Source: Nemertoderma westbladi (taxonomy: Eukaryota > Xenacoelomorpha > Nemertodermatida > Nemertodermatidae). From it: a DNA stretch of 64,000 nt. The stretch lies in NCBI GenBank assembly GCA_032718475.1, contig JAUCBJ010006610.1, forward strand, positions 1 through 64,000, given 5' to 3'. The position numbers and the translations under genes are program-made. This document shows positions 31,066-41,647 of the stretch, piece by piece (within the stretch, counting starts at the first letter, position 1; each line of letters opens with the position of its first letter). The notes below the pieces were generated by a model that did no database searches, was not told the origin of the DNA, and was given only the letters and a program-made list of their open reading frames with translations.

Positions 31066-33666
31066 ATGGACCCAAATTGCCAAATTCTCGGCGAACTACG
31101 TAATACACTAGATTTACTAGAATATCCACAGCCTGGATCTCCTAACTTCGATGCGGAATGGAACGCCCTGATAAATGAGAATGTGCGAATCATTAAATTC
31201 TCCGGGCGAGAGGGACCGGATTCCCGTAATCTACGAGAGCTCCGGTTGTCCGATGCTAGTACGAGACTGAAAAGAACTCGGAACGCAAAGGCAACCAGAG
31301 GAGAGGAGTTGTCGTTCTGGGATACGTTCCGGCAAAGCGTCTACAAATCCCGATGTTTCATATACGACAACGAGGGAAACGCGACGCCCACCTCGAAAGC
31401 GATTACGTTGGCGCGATGCCAAAGTTTCGTCGACGACAAGAGTACGTACCTCACCCACTGGGGAAACCTAGCGGAGTGTACAGCGACGCTGCGAGAGGAA
31501 CGTATATCAGTTATCCAGAATCGCGACGACTACCAGGAGAAGTATGGGACGAATGAATACGGTCGATCATTGGTCATCGTCCTCGGAACCTTGGATGGTC
31601 TGGTGTTGATATATCGAATATTCCCAACACCCAAACAGGAGGTGCGGACAGCCGGATCGATCTGGCTATTACCACCGGAGATCCAACAGATCCTATTTGA
31701 TTTTGATGTCATTAAAATCGGGTTGGTTATAAAGGCGGACGTCCGAAACGACTACGCTAATGCCCCTTTCGGAAGAAACCGTCGAGAAGATCTCAACGCC
31801 ATGAGTCATTGCGTCGATACCCAAACACTGTTAGCCTGGTTACGATCCACTGAATTCATGCGTGGACTCCGGGAGGTGAGACGGACAAAATCCGGTATCA
31901 GCTACCTCGCGGTGCTAAACGGCGGTATAGACTTTAAACCTCAGAAATTCCAGGATTATAATAAGATACATGGTGGGTACCCAGAATTAGAGATAAAGAG
32001 TGAGCGAGAGAGTCATTGGAAGGACGTAGAAAGAAAGTGGACAATCCACCACAAGTGGGAGAATCCGGATCGACGGAACTATATCTACGTCGTTATGGAA
32101 TCATACACAGTTGCCAAGTTCGTCTGTAAGACTCTCGATAATCTCATTAAGGCGGTTCCTAGATCCTTTATCGACTATGAGTGGAACGAAGTTATCGACC
32201 ACGCGTTCAAAGCGGTAGAGAATATTCCACCGGGAGAGACGAAAACGCTCCACGTCATCGCATCCTGGGACGAGAATGGACCGTTCGACATTCCTACGAT
32301 TGCTGATTTCCTCGGTGCAGAGGAACCACTGATATCTTCGGATGGGGAGGAATTATGGCTACAGGAAGGTGTCCTACTGTCCACACCAAAGCGACAACTC
32401 GATCCGGAAGTTGCGTACGAACCGGCCGCCAAACGGGTCACCTCGGCCGAACCTGCGATGGAAGTAGGTGTATCCACCCCACTTGGCTCCTGTAGTCCCG
32501 CTAGGGAGCTAGTAACTACCTTCGCGCTGAATGACTTCGGCGACATATGCCAGAGGTTGTCTCCATATCTGTTCCCGGGGGGAGAAGACTGGTCTTCGGA
32601 GATCCCGAGTACCAGCACCCAACAGACCCGCTCAGCGATACAGGTTGCAAAGGGTCCCAGCGTTGCTCCGACTCCCGTAGATCTCCTCGGAATTCCTCCG
32701 GCGAACGCCCCGGCACCTCTTCGCCGACCAGCTGTGGCAACGGCCCCTTCCGTTCCACAAGACCCTATGCGACTGACCCGATGGTACGCCAAACAGACCG
32801 AGTGGATCCACCACCAGAAACGGGCGCCCGGGATGCGACCGGCAGGCTATAAAGAAGGTTATCGAAATAAGAATATACTACGCCAAAGCCCAGCATTCTG
32901 CGGGCTACCAGCCACGGCGAGTATCCCCAAAAGCGACCAGCGACTGGAGTATTACGCCGGCGTCCCGATTCCGATATTCTTCGGCTGGGAGATGCAACTG
33001 GAGGTGTGCGGAAACTGCGGTTCGGAGCAGTGTCCACGCGGAAGGAGAAATCGGGTTACCGATTCGTGCCTCCAGCTCCTTGGGATACTCTACTGTCCCT
33101 ATTGCGCGACATCGGGCCACGATGTCTCGGTTTGTCCTATCCTTTACAACCTCTGCACAGATTGCGGCTTCCTTGGACATTCCGCAAGCCCCCGTTGTAA
33201 CATAAAGTGTCCTACGAAGGATGTAACCGCTATTGGAAATATGGTTATGTTTGAAACCTACGCCAATAACCACATAAAGACCAAAGTGCGGAGAAGCGCT
33301 CGAAATATCCCGCAAGAGATGGCGTGCGGGTACTTCTCGTTCCCAGAATGCCTCCATACGACAGCGACGCTACCATTCCATTACGTGGATCTATTATTAA
33401 GCGCTGGATTATTCGGCCCCTTCGAGATCCTTAGGCGTTTATATTCATATAAGGAAGAATTCGGTGACGGAAAGTGGTTCCTAGAGGCACGCACCACCGA
33501 GTTAGAGAGACGGACGGATATGATCCCGCTACCATCTAAGGGAAGAGCCGCCAGGAGACAAGCTGAAGCGATGCTCACGATGGACGTTGATGCTCCCCTA
33601 CCAGCACTGGCGATCGACGAGAGTAGACGGGCGAAGAGGAGAAAGGCGTATCTGAGTAAGAAATAG
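31066..33666 (+). CDS. BEL1 ORF3: exonuclease-like fold plus zinc knuckles
   Basis: This is an intact 866-residue protein, the third ORF of the element. The start ATG has A at -3 and an in-frame TGA lies shortly upstream. Residues 165-360 resemble a DEDD 3'-5' exonuclease of the WRN/EXD type. A strand pair RSLVIVLGTLDGLVLIYRI comes first, then LPPEIQQILFDFDVIKIGLV with IKADVRND (D225), and CVDTQTLLAW (D251). Helix YIYVVMESYTVAKFV (E345) stands where the last motif has YxxxD. The first DxE motif is not clear, so catalysis is uncertain. Residues 440-600 are proline-rich and disordered. Residues 648-656 carry three cysteines. Then come two zinc knuckles, C677-C680-H685-C690 (CX2CX4HX4C) and C697-C700-H705-C711. 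The tail is strongly basic. No signal peptide or membrane segment is seen, so it is not an envelope. A decayed relative lies at 54042-58470. The fold assignment is my inference. Confidence 0.6.
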   Translation: MDPNCQILGELRNTLDLLEYPQPGSPNFDAEWNALINENVRIIKFSGREGPDSRNLRELRLSDASTRLKRTRNAKATRGEELSFWDTFRQSVYKSRCFIYDNEGNATPTSKAITLARCQSFVDDKSTYLTHWGNLAECTATLREERISVIQNRDDYQEKYGTNEYGRSLVIVLGTLDGLVLIYRIFPTPKQEVRTAGSIWLLPPEIQQILFDFDVIKIGLVIKADVRNDYANAPFGRNRREDLNAMSHCVDTQTLLAWLRSTEFMRGLREVRRTKSGISYLAVLNGGIDFKPQKFQDYNKIHGGYPELEIKSERESHWKDVERKWTIHHKWENPDRRNYIYVVMESYTVAKFVCKTLDNLIKAVPRSFIDYEWNEVIDHAFKAVENIPPGETKTLHVIASWDENGPFDIPTIADFLGAEEPLISSDGEELWLQEGVLLSTPKRQLDPEVAYEPAAKRVTSAEPAMEVGVSTPLGSCSPARELVTTFALNDFGDICQRLSPYLFPGGEDWSSEIPSTSTQQTRSAIQVAKGPSVAPTPVDLLGIPPANAPAPLRRPAVATAPSVPQDPMRLTRWYAKQTEWIHHQKRAPGMRPAGYKEGYRNKNILRQSPAFCGLPATASIPKSDQRLEYYAGVPIPIFFGWEMQLEVCGNCGSEQCPRGRRNRVTDSCLQLLGILYCPYCATSGHDVSVCPILYNLCTDCGFLGHSASPRCNIKCPTKDVTAIGNMVMFETYANNHIKTKVRRSARNIPQEMACGYFSFPECLHTTATLPFHYVDLLLSAGLFGPFEILRRLYSYKEEFGDGKWFLEARTTELERRTDMIPLPSKGRAARRQAEAMLTMDVDAPLPALAIDESRRAKRRKAYLSKK

Positions 33667-33902
33667 AGGACCAGGATATTCCAGGGACATTTATATCGAA
33701 CATTTATTTTTATATATTTACATAAACTGACTCTAGAAAAAATTAGATGCTCCCCTACCAGCACTGGCGATCGACGAGAGTAGACGGGCGAAGAGGAGAA
33801 AGGCGTATCAGAGTAAGAAATAGAGGACCAGGATATTCCAGGGACATTTATATCGAACATTTATTTTTATATATTTACATAAACTGACTCTAGAAAAAAT
33901 TA
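33589..33902 (+). repeat. 157-bp tandem duplication over the ORF3 stop
   Basis: The unit 33589-33745 contains the last 26 codons of ORF3, its stop and downstream sequence. It is repeated at 33746-33902 almost without change. The second unit has no start and is not translated in continuation. High identity indicates a recent event. Confidence 0.9.
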
Positions 33903-33989
33903 ATCAAGACTATGCAATATTAAAATTTGGGTTTTTTTTATGGGAAATGACCTACGCAAACTCGATCTACCGATAGACCTCACGAAGGT

Positions 33990-34001
33990 CATTGGGGGGA
34001 C
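33990..34001 (+). promoter_or_regulatory. Putative polypurine tract before the right LTR
   Basis: CATTGGGGGGAC stands directly before the TG of the right LTR. A purine-rich tract here is where plus-strand DNA synthesis would start. It is short, so this is tentative. Confidence 0.4.
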
Positions 34002-35345
34002 TGTTCGCGGTATTTCAACTTTTCCTAATGCGAGTTGAATATTTTTTGGATTTATTTGAAATGAATATTCCAATATCAATACTGGGTGCGGGAACATGGA
34101 ATTTGGGCACATTCAATGGACTGGGGGCGATTTACGGGCGAATATTGGGGCGACTTACGGGGTACGGGACTCATGTCAGATATTTAAGGGCCAGGGGTGG
34201 GAGGCAAAGTTAAGCAGTAATCAGGTTTACCTGAATTACTATTAGGCCTAGCCAACTTCCTGCTGCCTGTAGAGGTGGATTTGGTAACTCGCTAGGCCTA
34301 GGGACAAGGCCCCTAGCGGTCCCTGGCCAACAGCAGTTATTACGAGCCTGAATAAGGACTCGGAAAGTCTGCTGCTTGTATCAGGGATTTGCGACAGGAA
34401 CCGACAGACAGATCCTTAGCAGTCCCTGGTCACCGGCAGTTATTACGAGCCTGAATAAGGACTCAGAAAGCTTGTCGACTACGCCAGGGACTTGCGACGG
34501 GTCGACCGACTAAACGGAGGAAGGGTTCGACGAAGACTGCCTTCCTGGAGTGGGTTCCACGACCGGCGTTAGTATGAGCCTGAATAAGGACTTGGAAAAC
34601 TACCAACAGTTGGGACTCACGACGGGCTGACAGACCCCTAGCCAAGCCGAAGCGACTACGAGCCTGAAAAGGATTCGGAACGCTTAGGTGGTTTGGTCCC
34701 TGTGATGAACCGACGGACTCCTAGCCAAGCCGCACCGCTTTCCTGATGACCGATCCCTTCAGGGTTCGGGAAGGGTGGGACGGACACGCAAACGGGTCCA
34801 CCGACGCGACAGACCCCTAGCCAAGCTGTACCGCTTTCTTGATGACCGATCCCTTCAGGGTTCGGGAAGGGTGGGACGGACACGCAACCGGGTCTACCGA
34901 CTTGACCGACCCTTAGCCAAGCCATACCGCTTTCCTGATGACTGATCCCTTCGGGGTTCGGGAAGGGTGGGACGGACACGCAACAGGGTCGATCGACACC
35001 GACACTACGGTACCGAGACTAGGACCGAGGGAAAATTGGGGAACATTAGTTAGGTTAAAATCTAAAGTGAACAGTGGGTAATTAAATAATGTACTGTAGG
35101 GATTTATATTGTCGTATATTATTGTGAATATTTGGTGTATATTGGTGTGGGGAAGCCCAACTTATTCTCAATCAAGATTCAACTGTAGGAAAGTTACATT
35201 AAAAGATTATATCCAACCAATGCAACATTTTCTCAACCGCAATCTTGCATTTAAGAAAGTACTCCTTCTCCACTCCCAATATCCGGTGACTGGCCGGAAT
35301 TCCGTGGTTTAAAAGTTCCGCCTCCAGCATCAGCGTTTTCCCCCA
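34002..35345 (+). repeat. BEL1 right LTR (shared with a second element copy)
   Basis: It starts TGTTCGCGG and ends CCCCCA like the left LTR, with few substitutions plus one 125-base deletion between CCAAGCCG and AAGCGACTA at about 34655. It ends the element containing ORF3. It also serves as the left LTR of the truncated second copy, because primer-binding site, leader and gag follow it. Confidence 0.85.
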
Positions 35346-36706
35346 TGGTGTCGGGAATAACGGCAACAAAATTGAGAATAAGACGCGGCCAACTTCAACT
35401 GGTGGAAGTTGGGAATTCTACAGTACTCTTCAAACTCTCAACGTGCTTACCCAGCACCCACTACGAGGAAACTCTGGTATTTGATTTAATCATTTTAATC
35501 GATTTAATCCGTGGTTCAATCAATCTACAAACTCGAACTAAGAAACTCGTAGTCGGCAGATCATAAATAGAGAGTCGTTAACAGGGAATGGAAGTATCGA
35601 TCACACCTTGATATAATCCAAGTTGAGCCAGGAATCTGGCACGTCGAAGTCGAAGTACAAGGAACGAATGTTGGACGATTCAGGATTACCGTTCGGGTAG
35701 TCCAGGCTGAATACGAGACCTACGAAGAACTATTTTACGATATCACATATCTAGCGATCAACGAGGCGCTAGAATGACGACGAATAACGTCTCCGATACT
35801 GATGAAATGGACCCCCACACAGACTCGGAAACCGACGAGGTACCAAATGTGAAGAACATGGCTCGTCGACTAGGAGCTCTCAAAGGCGGAGTGACTCGAG
35901 CATACCACCGCATCGAGAAACAACTAAAGGGAGCCGAGACCCCCCTCAGCGATATACAGACTCAATTACAGAATATCCGAAGTACCCTACAACGATATGA
36001 ACGGATGATACAGGCATATCAGGAACTCATTCCCGCAACCAATCTGGGAAACTACCCCAGACTGGAAGAACACATCGCACATCTGGACGAGTTCCGCAAG
36101 CAACATCGGAGGACCCTCAGCCTCGTAAGAGGCTACGAGGAACAGTATTATAAACGAACTGAAAGGGCGAACGCAGAATCGGTACGGACCTGCGGAACCA
36201 GGACCGTGGTTCAGCGAAAAAAAACTGGGTCCTCGAGGCTCCAGCGCTAGGAGCGAGATATCTGGTTCAGCGCGCAGTTCTCAAGGGGGTCAACCACTCC
36301 GAGATCAGCTACGAGAACAGAGGGCACTGGCCCTTAAAGCTCGAATGGAAGACGAATATGTCCAACTACAGATTGAACAGGATGTATTAGCTGAGGAGAG
36401 ACATAAACAGGAGGCCGAAATGCAGGCCGAGATACGGAAACAAGAGGCCGAACGACAAAAACAAGAGGCCGAAATGCGTAAAGTAGAGGCCGAACAACAG
36501 GCCGAGACACAGAAACAAGAGGCCGAACGACAAAAACAAGAGGCCGAAATGCGGAAAGTAGAGGCCGACCAACAGGCGGAGACACGGAAACAAGAGGCTG
36601 AACGACAAAAACAAGAGGCCGAAATGCGTAAAGTAGAGGCCGACCAACAGGCCGAGACACGGAAACAAGAGGCCGAAATGCGCAAACGAAGTGCCGAGGC
36701 CCAAGA
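35346..36706 (+). pseudogene. Second BEL1 copy: leader and 5' gag, truncated
   Basis: Leader ORF 1 (35345-35566) is open, leader ORF 2 is frameshifted, and gag starts at 35774. Gag has an eight-base A run (seven in the first copy) and an eight-base deletion shortly after it, and meets a stop at 36248. The coiled-coil part continues in another frame from 36345 up to EMRKRSAEAQ at about 36704. The similarity then stops abruptly and LINE D sequence begins. No third LTR is seen. Confidence 0.8.
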
Positions 36707-37850
36707 TCAGTTAGGTACTTGGCAGGATTTCCTCGACTTCTGGAGCCAGTAGGTGGAGTTATCATCACCCCATCATCATTATGATGATCTAAGGACATGC
36801 GTAGAACATAGTCAACAACAATTATGAACAAGAATGGTGCAAGTGTGTCTCCCTGGAGGACGCTCCATAACACTTCAAATGGTTCTGTGTCACCGTCAAC
36901 CGTAGACACAAATGTTGTCGAACCATCGTATACTGATCTGATCGCTGCAATAATTTCATCAGGAATCCCGCCCATATAATGAAAGTATGCTGAACATACG
37001 TGAGCGAGAGACTGAGTCAAAGGCCTTGAAGAAGTCAACAAAGATAACAGCCAGATGCCTGTCTTTCTTTTGTGATAACTCTTCAATTATCCTTCTAAGT
37101 GCCATAATGGGCTCCATGGTCCCACGACCTTTACGGAACCCATTCTGATTTCCACGGAGCAGTCTCTCAATGGGATCCCTGATGCGATTTAATAGAATTA
37201 TATTGTATAACTCGATCTAGCAATCGAGATCAATAAGATTCCCCGAAAAGAAGCAGAGAGTGTTAGGTTGCCCTTCTTGGGAACTGGCACCAACTTATTT
37301 GTTTTCATTTCTTGTGGGACTCTTGTTGTTCGGTACATGTCTACTATGATGGGATAGATGAGCTTTAAACACTCAGGTAATTTAAAGACCTCAGGGGGAA
37401 CACCATCTACTCCACTGGCACGATTGGTCTTAATGCTCTTTGCAGCAGCCTTCACTTCTGCAAAGGAGATATCACCAATGGGAATATCTGGGAGTACAGA
37501 CTCAGACACTTTTACTTCTATAAAGTTATCAGGCAATACCCTGTCATTATTGAGGAGCTTTTCAAAGTGGGCCTTCCAACCATTGAGGCGATCGGCTGGT
37601 GATTCAGCCTTAACCTTGGTGGTTGGTTGGCTTTTTCGACCAGCAAGCAAGTTGATCGATCTCCATGCCTGGGATGATTGCCTGCTGTCGTCAGCATCAT
37701 TGATGGCATCAACCTCACACAGCCCAGCACAAAATTTCTTACCCATCACCAAAAAGTACAAGTTTGCTATGTCCAGTGCCGTTTTTATTGATTCCATCGG
37801 ATTCAGGACCCTCATAAACCCGTATAACGCAAGAAACAATACGATAGGCC
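36707..37850 (-). pseudogene. LINE D: partial reverse transcriptase
   Basis: On the minus strand a linker (AWRSINLLAGRKSQPTTKVK) leads into RT. The blocks are KTNRASGVDGVPPEVFKL, KLVPVPKKG, GNQNGFRKGRGT, VIFVDFFKAFDSVSRSRM and LQGDTLAPFLFIIVVDYVLR. Frameshifts lie near 37200 and 36990. The sequence ends at KYLTDL at 36707, just before the active-site ADD expected next. The second BEL1 copy begins at that exact point. The family matches the fragment at 38375-39235; the clade is not resolved. Confidence 0.8.
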
Positions 37851-38260
37851 CTACTACTATGAATTGATCAAAATTTCAAAAATTTGAAAATTTACAAGTT
37901 TGAGATTTTTAGTTATATAATTATCTATTGAATTGAATTCAGAACTCCCATAAACCTCGAGAAAGTTCGACAACGTTGTCCTCGACGTTGTCACAATTAA
38001 TTGAACTATTGAATGGATTATCAAAATTTGTGTAGGCACCTGATTTTGCACACAGAACCGGAAAATACAAGTTTGATATGCCTGGTGCGAATCATCGAAA
38101 TGGGAACCCCAAAAAACCCTATTGCGCAAAAAACAGGTTAAAAATTAATCAATTTCAAAATCAAAATTTGGTGTTGGCACCAAAATTTAAATTTAAAATT
38201 TCCATCTAATTGGTGCGAACTCAAAAAAACGGCGTAACTCAAGAAATATAGATTGATTTC
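37740..38260. repeat. Diverged direct repeat, two to three copies
   Basis: Related stretches occur at about 37745-37840, 38030-38135 and, more weakly, 38165-38250. Shared words are AAATACAAGTTTG(A/C)TATG, TGGTGCGAA, and a late CGCAA(A)AAAC or CTCAAGAAA. They overlap the 5' edge of LINE D. The class is unknown. Confidence 0.45.
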
Positions 38261-38374
38261 AGTGATTTCCGAGATCAATCGTATGTCATGAAATGTAATT
38301 TTGAAAAAACGTCTCAAAAAATTTTTTTTTTATGAAAAGTCGTAAAATTTCAGATTCCCAGCTGCGTTTGTTTC

Positions 38375-39235
38375 AGAGGCGCGAGGAGACCGGACAGACC
38401 ATTATTGGGTGTTTACAACCGGATGCTGAAAGGGGAAAACCCACCACCAATATGGACTAAAGGACAACTAAAGCCTCTCCCAAAGAAAAGAGAAACTAAC
38501 AAACTATCGTGGGATCAGTCTCCTTAAAATAAGGTAGCTGAAAAATATACAGTACAACAAAATGGTTTAGACACCGCATAGACAAACTACTTTCAGTCAA
38601 AGAACCTTCCTGTAGTTATAACATTTGTCGATTTGTGAACTGCAAGAAAGCATTCAACTTCACCCATAGAGGTAAAATGCTCGAAATCGTAATAGCTTAG
38701 GAATACCAGAAGTACTGTAATTGTCGAAGTTAGGAAAGCAAAGGCAATGGAAACCATATCCGTTTTTGATTGACCTACTCAATCAAAAATGTATACCATC
38801 TGGAAATCAGACCTCTTCAGGCACCTGAAGAATAAGTTATTTTGAGCCGCAGTGGAAAGTGTATTTTTATACGGGGGTGAGACCTGGACACTGACTAAAT
38901 CACTTGAACAACGAATTGATGGTTGCTACACAAGACTACTAAGGGCAGCCCCTAAACATCAGCTGGAGACAAAACATGACAAACGCCGAGCTTTATGGTA
39001 CAATACCACCTGTATCAACCACCCTCCGCGAACGCAGATTAAGATTCAGTGGGCTCTGCGGGAGAAGTAAAGACGAGGTCATATCAGATCTACTATTCTA
39101 GCAACCAACACATGGAAAGCGTAGTCGTGGACGACCGGCCATAACATGTATACTGTAGACCAACTTGAATTGAAATTGAGAGAAACGAAATTGCGACAAC
39201 TTATTGAGAACCGGGAAAATCATAGTATGATTTGA
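38375..39235 (+). pseudogene. LINE E: decayed LINE of the LINE D family
   Basis: Fragments read GENPPPIWTKGQLKPLPKK and EKIYSTM-like RT start sequence. The C-terminal region then gives FLYGGETWTLTKSLEQRIDG, CYTRLLRAAP, and RRGH- and TWKA-type remnants. The central RT, with the ADD motif, is deleted. This C-terminal signature (GxETWTLTK, IDGCYTRLLR) is common in this LINE group. Many stops; non-functional. Confidence 0.7.
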
Positions 39236-40968
39236 TATTTACGCTTCGCGTATTTGTTACTATTTTTTTAAACCATTTTATTGAGTTAGTATAACCAAAG
39301 CCATCGTAATATTATATATAATATTAGGAATATTAATATTAAGAAGGAATTGGTATAACTGCCAAGATTATAGATCAAATATCTGTTTCCCGTCAGAGTT
39401 CCAAAAACAACCGAACCGAGGTGCAACAAGTTCGCCTTGCTGAACCTACAGTACAGTATGACAGTTCTACAACTGTAATAATATTGATTTAAATAGAGTA
39501 ATATAAAATACTATAAACAATTATAGTAAGAAAGTGTTGGGACCCTGCTGACTTTAACGCCGGCCTTTTGGGATATGTTTGGGCATAAATAATCCATATA
39601 ACCTGGAGCAAGTTTTATATCGAACTGAAAATGCATCATAAATCACCACCTACAGATACTGTACGGATTTGTAATGTTATATTTGGAGATTCCCATATTA
39701 TCTTATCGGCGCTGCTTCGTTATTGTGAAACCCGATAGCCGTTTCAAGTGAATTGGCCAGACATTATAATCTTGGGATAATTTTTACTCTGTGGAGAGAA
39801 AAAGTGTTGGTCTGTGGAATCTGTCCGGTTCAGTAGCTTTATCTGGACACCTCACTGCGGTCATCTGTAGTTAGTTGAAGAATTTATAACGGGTATTATA
39901 TGAGATGGCGCCAGACGTTGGTGTATATCACACATTGACACTGGGCACAGCAGTGGAAGTGATCCCAGTTGACATGTTATATTCCTATTCAGAATTTCTT
40001 AAAATATAAATCTCCATGGAGAGCAGACTTTATTGTATATATGAATTTTAGATATTTATTATTCTTTATTTTTCTAAAGTACCACTTTAAATTCTATTGG
40101 AATTTATTTATTATTTTCAGTAATAGGCCTTTACACTTTTTTATTGATAGTCAGTGCCACTTTCCTTAGCTTCCAACTGTCATTCTGAAAATATGCAATT
40201 ACCTGACATGGTGGTCTAGTGGTTGTGATTGTACAGTTAGTTCAATATTATTTATGTCGTGATGTTTTGGTGTCTTTAGAGTAAGTCCGTAGAACGGCGA
40301 GCGAAATAGTATCCTGTCAGGAAGGAACTCGTTAGGAAGGTAAATCACATCTTAGAAGCGAGTAAATATATCGTCTCAAAGTGCAGCTTACCTCATTCTA
40401 ACCAAAACAAGACAAATATTAGGCCTACCATTATTGACGCCAATCAATGCAAATACAGTACAGTACTGTAACAGCTGATTGCCAACTACAATACACCTGT
40501 ATGTACCTTTACACCATATCCTGGAATATAGTGTCGTTATTCAGGTACACCCCCCCCCCCCCCCACCCTAAAAAAAAAAAAACTTTTCAACAAAATCTTA
40601 TGAGATTGCATGAAACCTACAAGCGTTTTGTATGAAAGCAAAAATATAAACTCTGGTTCACCCACTAAGGAGAACTGAGAAGGGAGGTGAAACTACAGTA
40701 CTACTGTACAGTATCTCTGTTTCAAATTTTATACAATCTCATTAAGTAGATTTATAGAAAAATTTGGGTCGTAGAGCAGGTTAGTACCTCAATGAGTTAT
40801 TCCAGAACATGGTGTACTCAATGTAAATACATCAGGGCAGGCGTTACACCTACTGTAATAATCCTACATAGTTAGGCCTACAGTAAATCAAATAGTTAAT
40901 GTGGTTAAAAGAATACGACTCTTCGTCTCTAACGCTTACATTATCTACAGTATCATTAATATAAAATA
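39236..40968. other. Non-coding sequence upstream of the collagen-like gene
   Basis: No gene recognised. A 15-base C run lies at 40550-40564. A CTAACCAAAACAA word at about 40397 is shared with the 68-bp satellite family. Promoter elements for the next gene were not identified. Confidence 0.4.
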
Positions 40969-41202
40969 ATGCAGAGCAATTCGGACGGATCCAAATCAAT
41001 GAGTCAACGAATAATGCAGAATAAGCAATTATGCGTTACCGCAGTGCTGGTAGCTGCGTTTGTATGCTCGATTTGTGTCGCAATCTACTGCGCGCACCTA
41101 ACATCGCGTGTTGTTCTTCTGGAATCCAGGATGCAAAAACTTGAAGATCTAATTATTTTAGTTGCCACTGATGATGGTGAAGCATTTGATGATCAAAAAC
41201 AG
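40969..41202 (+). CDS. Collagen-like type II membrane protein, exon 1
   Basis: The 78 codons encode a short cytoplasmic N-terminus and one hydrophobic segment (about residues 21-43, LCVTAVLVAAFVCSICVAIY). A heptad-like stretch RVVLLESRMQKLEDLIIL then leads into an acidic stretch. No cleavable signal is evident, so the C-terminus would be outside the cell. The exon ends CAG at 41202 before a GTGGGT donor, in phase 0. A membrane anchor followed by a coiled coil and then a furin-like site and CxCP motif (exon 2) is the arrangement of membrane-associated collagens (types XIII, XXIII, XXV). The identification depends on the pair of exons; the collagen repeat itself is not in the window. Confidence 0.55.
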
Positions 41203-41235
41203 GTGGGTATTATCGGTATACAGTGCTGATGCTGA

Positions 41236-41647
41236 CTGTAGTGTTTAAACGGGATTCCGATCCCGATCTCGCAAAACCGGGATCGCGGCAAAAAATGCAA
41301 CCCCTGTCCTGATCCCTATCCCGCCTTTTTTGGAACGGGATCCCGAAGTACAGTATATAGTTAAGTAAATTTGTTGAATATCTGATAAATAGTTCCAGCA
41401 GAACGGAAATTTATTGATTATATCTAATTTTTATGTCAGTAAACCAACCAGTAAACAATTGTAAGATAATTTTAATATAACTTTATCTTACTAACATTTC
41501 AGAAGTGTAAGATAAAGTGAATGTTGCCCAAAACCCGCTACATATACTATTAATTTATGGAAATTTATCCAAAATTGATCCCGCGAGTGATAATCCCAGT
41601 CCCGATACCGGAAATCCCGAAAGTGTGATCCTGTTTGAAAACTACAG
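41236..41647. mobile_element. MITE-like element in the intron, 412 bp
   Basis: The left end CTGTAGTGTTTAAACGGGAT (41236-41255) matches the reverse complement of the right end 41647-41628 with four mismatches. Words such as GGGATCCCG, GATCCCGATC and CCGGGATCG recur in both orientations inside. No transposase. Target duplication not clear. Confidence 0.6.

Larger units (their letters stand above)
23649..35345 (+). mobile_element. BEL/Pao LTR retroelement with a third ORF (BEL1)
   Basis: Two closely similar LTRs (23649-25117 and 34002-35345) bound an internal region. It holds two small leader ORFs, gag (25554-27240), a pol remnant (27248-29782), a repeat-bearing spacer, and an intact 866-codon ORF (31066-33666). 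The A17-type, integrase and DUF1759-like motifs place it in BEL/Pao. Protease and the catalytic RT are absent and pol has three stops, so this copy cannot move by itself. A second leader and gag follow the right LTR up to 36706, which makes a tandem arrangement sharing one LTR. Confidence 0.85.

Noticed and set aside
31066-33666. ORF3 as a retroviral-type envelope
   Set aside because: No signal peptide, no membrane segment, no furin-type site; zinc knuckles and a basic tail point to nucleic-acid binding.
24431-34979. Antisense open frames of 107 codons in both BEL1 LTRs
   Set aside because: The 96-base LTR repeat keeps this frame open; other frames are open too, and no domain is visible.
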